From: Acidimicrobiia bacterium
GTDB lineage: Bacteria; Actinomycetota; Acidimicrobiia; Acidimicrobiales; Poriferisodalaceae
Assembly: GCA_026983855.1 (NCBI GenBank)
Contig: JALSTE010000033.1
Span: 1-5,390, forward strand
DNA: 5,390 nucleotides
Direction: 5' to 3'
The position numbers and the translations under genes are program-made. Below the pieces are notes generated by a model. The model saw only the letters and a list, made by a program, of their open reading frames with translations, searched no databases and was not told the DNA's origin. Below are positions 1-4,161 of this stretch, in pieces (within the stretch, counting starts at the first letter, position 1; each line of letters starts with the position of its first letter).

Positions 1-24
1 GGGTCTGCGTGGGAGTCCGTAGGT

Positions 25-57
25 GTCACAGATCGGGTTTTCCCCGGGATCTGTGAC
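25..57 (-). other. Stem-loop of repeat copy 1
   Basis: Same inverted repeat, arms 25-34 and 48-57. It could equally terminate transcription arriving from the unseen region to the left, since the stem is symmetrical. Confidence 0.5.
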
Positions 58-86
58 TGCGGGGGTCTGCGTGGGAGTCCGTAGGT

Positions 87-119
87 GTCACAGATCGGGT
101 TTTCCCCGGGATCTGTGAC
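87..119 (-). other. Stem-loop of repeat copy 2
   Basis: This is the same 10-bp inverted repeat as in copy 3, with arms 87-96 and 110-119. It would be a second, back-up terminator for leftward transcription from the HIT gene, or simply a passenger in the tandem array. Confidence 0.55.
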
Positions 120-148
120 TGCGGGGGTCTGCGTGGGAGTCCGTAGGT

Positions 149-181
149 GTCACAGATCGGGTTTTCCCCGGGATCTGTGAC
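149..181 (-). terminator. Stem-loop of repeat copy 3, probable terminator of the HIT gene
   Basis: The arms 149-158 and 172-181 are perfectly complementary over 10 bp around a 13-nt loop in which GGG can pair further with CCC around TTTT. On the minus strand it lies about 30 nt past the HIT stop codon, where a terminator would be expected. No U-tract follows it on the minus strand, so it would act as a U-less hairpin of the kind common in high-GC actinobacteria. Terminator function is inferred from position and symmetry. Confidence 0.6.
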
Positions 182-220
182 TGCGGGGGTCTGCGTGGGA
201 GTCCGTAGGTGTCACAGATC
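172..220 (-). other. Alternative hairpin joining repeat copies 3 and 4, enclosing the HIT stop codon
   Basis: The right arm of copy 3 (172-181) is also perfectly complementary to the left arm of copy 4 (211-220). In the minus-strand RNA the stop codon of the HIT gene (212-214) then sits inside a 10-bp stem. Next to it, after a small bulge, the linker ends CTGCGG (181-186) and CCGTAG can pair with one G-U wobble. This fold excludes the within-copy hairpin at 149-181. The pairing is seen in the sequence; its formation in vivo is untested. Confidence 0.4.
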
Positions 221-685
221 GGGGTCGGGGGTGGCGGCGTTGATGAGATCGGCCACCGCCGCTATCTCGGCGGGGTCGCCGAAGGTACGCTCCCAGGGGT
301 GCAGCAGGCGGTCCCGGCCGTAGCGGGGGATCACGTGGATGTGAAAGTGGAACTGGGACTGGTCGGCGGCCCGTCCGTTGTTGTTCAGCAGGTTCAGTCC
401 GGCCGGAGCGAGGGCCCGGCGGATCTTGTGGGCGACGGCGGTGGCCGCCTCCATCACGTGCCCGGCCGCCTCGGTGTCGAGGTCCCAGATGTCGTCGTGG
501 TGCCTCCGGGGTACCACCAGGCAGTGTCCCCGGGTCATGGGCAGCAGGTCCATGAACGCCAGGGTGTGCTCGTCGGAGTGCACGATCCACGCCGGTGACT
601 CCCCCCGGGCGATGGCGCAGAACACACAGCCGTCCCGGCCCTGGGCCAGGAGCTCCTCCAGATTCGCCGGTCGGTCGAAGGCCAT
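212..685 (-). CDS. HIT (histidine triad) family nucleotide-binding hydrolase
   Basis: A 157-aa protein of the HIT superfamily, cytosolic enzymes that hydrolyse nucleotidyl phosphoramidates or dinucleoside polyphosphates. The catalytic triad motif H-F-H-I-H-V-I is at residues 113-119, with His115 the expected nucleophile. Cys20-x-x-Cys23, His62 in the P-R-R-H segment, and His113 match by alignment from memory the zinc ligands of the Bacillus subtilis Hit protein. The stretch G-L-N-x-L-N-N-N-G near residues 96-104 and I-P-R-Y after the triad are also family signatures. The exact substrate cannot be read from sequence. The reading frame stays open far upstream of 685, so a naive call would be much too long; ATG at 685 is chosen because family homology begins just after it and a TANNNT box lies 7 nt upstream. 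The last codons, GAT CTG TGA, lie inside the tandem repeat. It is divergent from the acyltransferase. Confidence 0.93.
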   Translation of the reverse strand: MAFDRPANLEELLAQGRDGCVFCAIARGESPAWIVHSDEHTLAFMDLLPMTRGHCLVVPRRHHDDIWDLDTEAAGHVMEAATAVAHKIRRALAPAGLNLLNNNGRAADQSQFHFHIHVIPRYGRDRLLHPWERTFGDPAEIAAVADLINAATPDPDL

Positions 686-692
686 CCCGGCG

Positions 693-698
693 AGGGTA
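693..698 (-). promoter_or_regulatory. Possible -10 box for a leaderless HIT transcript
   Basis: On the minus strand TACCCT fits the actinobacterial TANNNT -10 pattern and is followed by 7 nt and then the ATG at 685, the spacing typical of leaderless mRNAs in this phylum. There is no convincing Shine-Dalgarno sequence before this ATG and no good -35 hexamer at 16-18 nt. The assignment is inference. Confidence 0.4.
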
Positions 699-767
699 GT
701 CACCGTCGGGCCCGCTGGCGTCACGCCCGGTGGTCTGTGATCATCGCCGCCGTGGCAGGTGACTACC
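695..767. repeat. 10-bp inverted repeat around the divergent start region
   Basis: GGTAGTCACC at 695-704 and its exact complement GGTGACTACC at 758-767 flank a 53-nt centre containing most of the divergent intergenic gap. The left arm overlaps the candidate -10 box of the HIT gene; the right arm lies 21 nt inside the acyltransferase frame as called. It could be a pair of operator half-sites, or chance in a short GC-rich region. The spacing is too wide for a simple dimeric repressor site. Confidence 0.35.
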
Positions 768-1798
768 GGACCCGGCGGGTATCCCGTCCTCGAACCGTCC
801 TCCGCCGCCTGGTGACCGTGGGTGGGGTACTGGTGGCGGCCCCCGTGCTCCTCGTTCTGGCGCCTCTCCTGTTGGCGGTCGCCGTCCTCGTCGACCTGGT
901 GCTGGGGCGCTGGGGTCTGGGAACGGCCCGCATCGTGCTCTTCGCCGTGGGGTGGGTGGTCCTGGCGGCGGTCACCGCGGTGGCCGCCTTCGTCCTGTGG
1001 GTGGCCGAGGGATTCGGCACCCTCACCCACAGCGGGAGGGCCCAGGCCCGGGAACGCTCGCTGGAGACCTGGTGGTTGGGGACCCTGATGGGGCTGATCC
1101 GGACCACCCTGGGACTCCGGTACTCCATCGAGGGACTCGAAGGGGCCCGCCCGGGTCCGGTGGTGGTCCTGGCCCGGCACGTGAGCCTGGTCGACGCCCT
1201 GGTCTCCCCGGTGCTCTGGACCAATCTCGCCGACATGGGTATCAGGGTGGTGTTCATGGCCGAGCTCCGCAACGAACCGAGCATCGACGTGGTGGGTCAC
1301 CGTCTGCCCAACCACTTCGTGGACCGGACCAGTTCGGACATGGGCTCGGAGCTGGCGGCCATGAGGGAGATGGCCGCCGACGCCGGACCCGACGAGGCCC
1401 TCATCATCTACCCCGAGGGGGGACTGTCCCGACCGGCCCGGAGACGGCGGATCATCGAGAAACTCAGGTCCACCGACCCCGAGGCGGCGGAGCGGGCCGC
1501 CCGCCTCGGCCACCTGCTGCCCCCCCGGGTGGGGGGAGCGGCGGCCCTGCTGGAGGGCCGGCCCGATGCCGACGTGGTGGTGGTCGGTCACGTCGGGTTC
1601 GAACAGCTCACCGATCCGGTCCACACCTGGCGATCGGTTCCCCTGCGTCACCCGGTGAGGATCCGATTGTGGCGCCACCCCCGATCGGAAATACCCTCCG
1701 ACCGGGAGGGGTTCGAGCTCTGGCTGGCCGAACGCTGGGAGGAGCTGGACTCCTGGGTGGACGAAAATCTCGAGAAAAGCGACGAGGAGACCCCATGA
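737..1798 (+). CDS. Membrane-anchored 1-acylglycerol-3-phosphate acyltransferase-like (LPLAT family) protein
   Basis: A 353-aa LPLAT/PlsC-superfamily protein, expected to transfer an acyl group from acyl-CoA or acyl-ACP to a lysophospholipid or related acceptor at the inner face of the membrane. An Arg-rich N-terminus (residues 11-24) precedes two long hydrophobic stretches at about 26-56 and 64-91. The acyltransferase motif H-x4-D is at His148-Asp153. The second block reads Y-P-E-G-G at 225-229, where most members have E-G-T. A charged helix follows, then L-P-P-R-V-G-G at 261-267, matching the P-R block of LCLAT1-like members, and a C-terminal W-L-x-x-x-W segment (329-334). The GTG at 737 gives a complete N-terminal region but has no clear ribosome site; GTG at 752 or 812 are alternatives, the latter losing the basic N-terminus. 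The TGA overlaps the next gene's ATG by 4 bp, implying co-translation. The natural acceptor is unknown. Confidence 0.88.
   Translation: MIIAAVAGDYRTRRVSRPRTVLRRLVTVGGVLVAAPVLLVLAPLLLAVAVLVDLVLGRWGLGTARIVLFAVGWVVLAAVTAVAAFVLWVAEGFGTLTHSGRAQARERSLETWWLGTLMGLIRTTLGLRYSIEGLEGARPGPVVVLARHVSLVDALVSPVLWTNLADMGIRVVFMAELRNEPSIDVVGHRLPNHFVDRTSSDMGSELAAMREMAADAGPDEALIIYPEGGLSRPARRRRIIEKLRSTDPEAAERAARLGHLLPPRVGGAAALLEGRPDADVVVVGHVGFEQLTDPVHTWRSVPLRHPVRIRLWRHPRSEIPSDREGFELWLAERWEELDSWVDENLEKSDEETP
1784..1789 (+). promoter_or_regulatory. Ribosome binding site for the LLM oxidoreductase
   Basis: GAGGAG ends 5 nt before the ATG at 1795 and lies inside the 3' end of the acyltransferase gene. It supports ATG 1795 over the in-frame ATG five codons later (residue Met6), although family similarity begins near Met6. 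Confidence 0.7.
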
Positions 1799-2856
1799 CC
1801 GAACCCAAGATGAAGGTGGGAACCCTGCTGGGCTACGCCGGTGGCTACACGGAGGCCGTCGACGAGATAGTCGAGCTGGAGAAGGCGGGTCTGGACGCCG
1901 TCTGGGTGCCGGAGGCCTACACCTTCGACGCCGTCACCGCCATGGGGTTCCTGGCGGCCCGGACCGAGAGAATCCAGATCGGCTCGGGGATCCTGCCGAT
2001 CTACACCCGCACCCCCACCGTGCTGGGCATGACCGCCGCGGGTCTCGACGCCCTCAGCGGGGGGAGGGCCATGCTCGGACTGGGAGCTTCGGGTCCCCAG
2101 GTGGTGGAGGGCTTCCACGGGGTCCGCTACGACGCTCCGGTGGGTCGCACCCGGGAGATCATCGAGATCTGCCGCATGCTCTGGCGTCGGGAGAAGCTGG
2201 TGTACGACGGGCGTTACTACAAGCTTCCCCTTCCCCCCGGGGAGGGCACCGGCCTGGGCAAGCCCCTGAAGCTGATCAACCACCCCTTGAGGGAACGCAT
2301 CCCGGTGATCGTCGCCGCCCTGGGCGACCGGAACGTGGAGATGACCGCCGAACTGGCCGAGTACTGGTTGCCGATCTTCTTCTGGCCCGAGAAGGCGGAG
2401 TCGGTGTGGGGTGACGCCCTGGCCCGGGGTCGGGCCCGACGCGACCCCGCCCTGGGGGAGCTGGGGGTGATCGCCGGGTCCATGGTGGCCATCGGCGACG
2501 GCACTGAGCACCTGCGCGACGCCGGGCGGGGGATGGCGGCCCTCTACATCGGGGGCATGGGGGCCCGGGGGAGGAACTTCTACAACACCCTCATGCAGAA
2601 GTACGGGTACGTCGAGGAGGCCGCCCGCATCCAGGACCTCTACCTCGACGGTCACAAGAAGGAGGCCGAGGCGGCCATCCCGTCGGAGTTCATGGCCGCC
2701 ACCTCACTCATCGGGCCGGAGTCGTTCGTGAGGGAGAGGCTGGCCGCCATGGCCGAGGCCGGGGTCACCTACCTCAACGTCCAGCCCATGGCCTTCGACA
2801 CCGCCGGGAAGGTGGCGATCATCGCCAAGCTCAAGGAGCTGATCGAGGACCTCTGA
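1795..2856 (+). CDS. LLM class F420-dependent oxidoreductase, Rv3520c-like
   Basis: A 353-aa luciferase-like monooxygenase-fold (TIM-barrel) protein. Members of this class use coenzyme F420 or FMN; the whole length recalls the mycobacterial Rv3520c family, for which no substrate is firmly established. Visible landmarks are the N-terminal K-V-G-T-L-L-G-Y strand (7-14), P-E-A-Y (39-42), the family signature L-S-G-G-R at 87-91, the glycine-rich G-A-S-G-P-Q-V-V-E-G (97-106), T-G-L-G-K-P-L-K with N-H-P-L (152-165), and Y-I-G-G-M-G-A (251-257). These agree with an F420-type rather than a bacterial luciferase subunit, but cofactor choice is inferred. It is translationally coupled to the acyltransferase by an ATGA overlap and has its own GAGGAG site. 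The pairing could mean modification of a lipid or acyl intermediate, which is a guess. A strong hairpin begins 4 nt after the stop. Confidence 0.92.
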   Translation: MTEPKMKVGTLLGYAGGYTEAVDEIVELEKAGLDAVWVPEAYTFDAVTAMGFLAARTERIQIGSGILPIYTRTPTVLGMTAAGLDALSGGRAMLGLGASGPQVVEGFHGVRYDAPVGRTREIIEICRMLWRREKLVYDGRYYKLPLPPGEGTGLGKPLKLINHPLRERIPVIVAALGDRNVEMTAELAEYWLPIFFWPEKAESVWGDALARGRARRDPALGELGVIAGSMVAIGDGTEHLRDAGRGMAALYIGGMGARGRNFYNTLMQKYGYVEEAARIQDLYLDGHKKEAEAAIPSEFMAATSLIGPESFVRERLAAMAEAGVTYLNVQPMAFDTAGKVAIIAKLKELIEDL

Positions 2857-2860
2857 CCCC

Positions 2861-2908
2861 ATCTGTGAGATCCCGGGCCGCCGGGGCCGCCCCGGGGATC
2901 TCACAGAT
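2861..2908. terminator. 14-bp hairpin between convergent genes, probable bidirectional terminator
   Basis: ATCTGTGAGATCCC at 2861-2874 is perfectly complementary to 2895-2908, around a 20-nt GC-only centre in which GGG can pair with CCC to lengthen the stem. It starts 4 nt after the stop of the LLM gene and lies 62 nt past the stop of the minus-strand reductase, so it can serve both transcripts. No U-tract follows in either direction. The right arm runs on as TCACAGATCGGG, the same 12-mer found in each copy of the array at 1-223. Confidence 0.8.
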
Positions 2909-2915
2909 CGGGTGG

Positions 2916-2980
2916 GGGGTGGGGTCAGTTGGGGCGTGTCCTGGTGAGTTCGGCTGCTGGTGGGGCGGGGTCAGTTGGGG
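2916..2980. repeat. Direct repeat of a 19-bp G-rich segment spanning the reductase stop codon
   Basis: The segment 2916-2934 matches 2962-2980 at 18 of 19 positions (t against c at 2920/2966), offset 46 bp. The core GGGGTCAGTTGGGG is identical. On the minus strand this is CCCCAACTGACCCC, which contains the last two sense codons and TGA of the reductase gene; the second copy lies downstream of that gene. The 27 nt between them (2935-2961) hold nothing I recognise. The right copy with 2985-2987 also forms a four-run G motif. Confidence 0.85.
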
Positions 2981-4161
2981 ACCAGGGCGGACCAGCGACG
3001 GGGGGTGGCCAGCACGGCCCGGGGATAGTCCTCGAACATCCAGCGGGCGAAGTTGCGCCGGGTCCAGTCGTTGGTGTCCACCACCGCCAGGGCGGCCCGG
3101 GTCACAGTGGTGGAGGTCATGAGCCGGGACAGCCCGGCGGCCAGACGATGGTCGGCCAGCAACGAGCGGCGGACCGAGCGCCGGTAACTCCGGGCCACGG
3201 CGGTGGGCCCCAGGAGGCTCCAACCGGCGATGGCCTCCGCCGCCAGCCTCCCGGTCTCCATGGCCTGACCGATTCCCTCCCCGGTCATGGGGTCGGCCAC
3301 GGCGGCGGCGTCGCCCACGAACAGGGTGCGGGGACCGGTGAGGGGGGCACGGGTGACCCGGGCCGGGATGGGCCAGGCCCTCATGGTGGTCTCCGGATGG
3401 GGCCCGCCCAGCACCTCCGCCACGTGGGGCCGGGAGAGGAGGTCCCGCCAGGTGGCGGCGAACTCCGACCCCCTCAGCCCCTCCCGTCGCAGCACACCGA
3501 ACCCGAAGTTGACGTGGCCCCCACCCAACGGGAACGACCAGGCGTAGCCCGGTAGGAGGTCCGGTTCGAACCACACCCACATGCGGCGGGCGGCGTCGGT
3601 GTCCACCGGCAGGTAGGCCCGGGCCGCGTGCCACTCACCCCGGTAGCCGGGGGTGTCCAGGCCCAGATGGCGACGGGTCGGGGACCACATGCCGTCGGCG
3701 GCCACCAGATGGTCGGCGCTCAGGCGCCCTCCCCCCTCCAGGGTGACGGTGATTTCATCGCTCCCCGGTGAGACCCCGGTGACGGCCCCGCCCGTGAGGA
3801 CCCGCACCCCCTCCGCCGAGGCCAGACGGACCAGGGCCTGATCCAGCTCGGCCCGGCGGACCACCCCGGTGGGTACCCGGCGGTGCCCGGTGGGGGACAG
3901 GTCAAGATCGACGTTGCGGCCGCTGGGGGATCGGAGCACCACCTCGGAAACCGGAACCCACGAGTCCAGGTGGTCGGGGCTCATCCCCAGACGGTCCAGC
4001 TCGGTCAGGGCCAGGGCGGTGAGTCCGTCCCCGCAGGTCTTGTCCCGGGGAAAGCGGGCCCTGTCGATGAGGGTCACCGCTGCGCCCCGGCGGGCGGCGG
4101 TTATGGCGGCGGTGGCACCGGCCGGGCCGGCACCAACCACGATCACCTCGGGGGTGGGCAC
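2971..4161 (-). CDS. Geranylgeranyl reductase family FAD-dependent oxidoreductase (menaquinone reductase-like)
   Basis: A 396-aa flavoprotein of the geranylgeranyl-reductase superfamily, which saturates isoprenoid double bonds of lipids or quinones. The N-terminal FAD-binding G-x-G-x-x-G is at 10-15 (G-A-G-P-A-G). P-R-D-K-T-C-G-D-G at 38-46 is the family signature, nearly the same as in mycobacterial MenJ (Rv0561c), which reduces a double bond in the menaquinone side chain. A-D-G is at 155-157, P-G-Y-x-W-x-F-P at 204-211, and the second FAD motif G-D-A-A with D-P-M-T-G-E-G-I-G at 283-298. Length is normal. The GTG start directly abuts the TAG of the PhoD-like gene with no gap, implying translational coupling; no earlier start is available and GTG 4161 places the FAD motif correctly. 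A role in menaquinone saturation is likely but other isoprenoid substrates are possible. Confidence 0.92.
   Translation of the reverse strand: MPTPEVIVVGAGPAGATAAITAARRGAAVTLIDRARFPRDKTCGDGLTALALTELDRLGMSPDHLDSWVPVSEVVLRSPSGRNVDLDLSPTGHRRVPTGVVRRAELDQALVRLASAEGVRVLTGGAVTGVSPGSDEITVTLEGGGRLSADHLVAADGMWSPTRRHLGLDTPGYRGEWHAARAYLPVDTDAARRMWVWFEPDLLPGYAWSFPLGGGHVNFGFGVLRREGLRGSEFAATWRDLLSRPHVAEVLGGPHPETTMRAWPIPARVTRAPLTGPRTLFVGDAAAVADPMTGEGIGQAMETGRLAAEAIAGWSLLGPTAVARSYRRSVRRSLLADHRLAAGLSRLMTSTTVTRAALAVVDTNDWTRRNFARWMFEDYPRAVLATPRRWSALVPN

Larger units (their letters stand above)
1..223. repeat. 62-bp tandem repeat array, 3.6 perfect copies, each full copy with a stem-loop
   Basis: Three complete copies (1-62, 63-124, 125-186) and a 37-nt partial fourth copy (187-223) are identical as far as they extend; identity stops at 224, where g replaces the expected t. 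Each complete unit contains GTCACAGATC, a 13-nt centre (GGG, TTTT, CCCC, GG) and GATCTGTGAC, a perfect 10-bp inverted repeat, followed by a 29-nt G-rich linker. Because 62 is not a multiple of three, the array cannot encode a repeated peptide in one frame, and TGA occurs in every arm. The linkers do not vary, so this is not CRISPR. The array begins at or beyond the left edge, so its true copy number is unknown. The last copy overlaps the 3' end of the HIT-family gene. Perfect identity implies recent amplification, ongoing homogenisation or an assembly effect at a contig end. Confidence 0.97.

Noticed and set aside
25..119. CRP/FNR-type binding sites (TGTGA and TCACA)
   Set aside because: The half-sites are in the order TCACA...TGTGA within each stem, and in the TGTGA...TCACA order the spacing is about 30 nt rather than 6. 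The position is at gene 3' ends, not promoters.
1..223. CRISPR array
   Set aside because: The repeats are contiguous identical 62-bp units; the linker between palindromes does not vary, and no cas gene is present.
1520..1536. C-run/G-run palindrome inside the acyltransferase gene
   Set aside because: It encodes the conserved L-P-P-R-V-G-G block and is explained by codon choice; a terminator in mid-gene is implausible.
686..1678. Long N-terminal extension of the HIT protein running antisense to the acyltransferase
   Set aside because: The frame is open because of GC-rich codon bias opposite a real gene; the extension is low-complexity Gly/His/Arg/Pro-rich and family similarity begins only after 685.
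952..1794. Long N-terminal extension of the LLM protein in the frame overlapping the acyltransferase
   Set aside because: The translation is Gly/Arg/Pro-rich with no family likeness, whereas ATG 1795 has a good GAGGAG site and the family N-terminus follows it.
2226..2245. C-run/G-run palindrome inside the LLM gene
   Set aside because: It encodes the L-P-L-P-P-G-E-G segment characteristic of the family and is coding constraint rather than a regulatory hairpin.
2831..3634. Overlapping frames across the reductase gene's 3' half
   Set aside because: They are shadow frames of the reductase, which has FAD motifs in the correct order; the alternatives have compositional bias and no motif.
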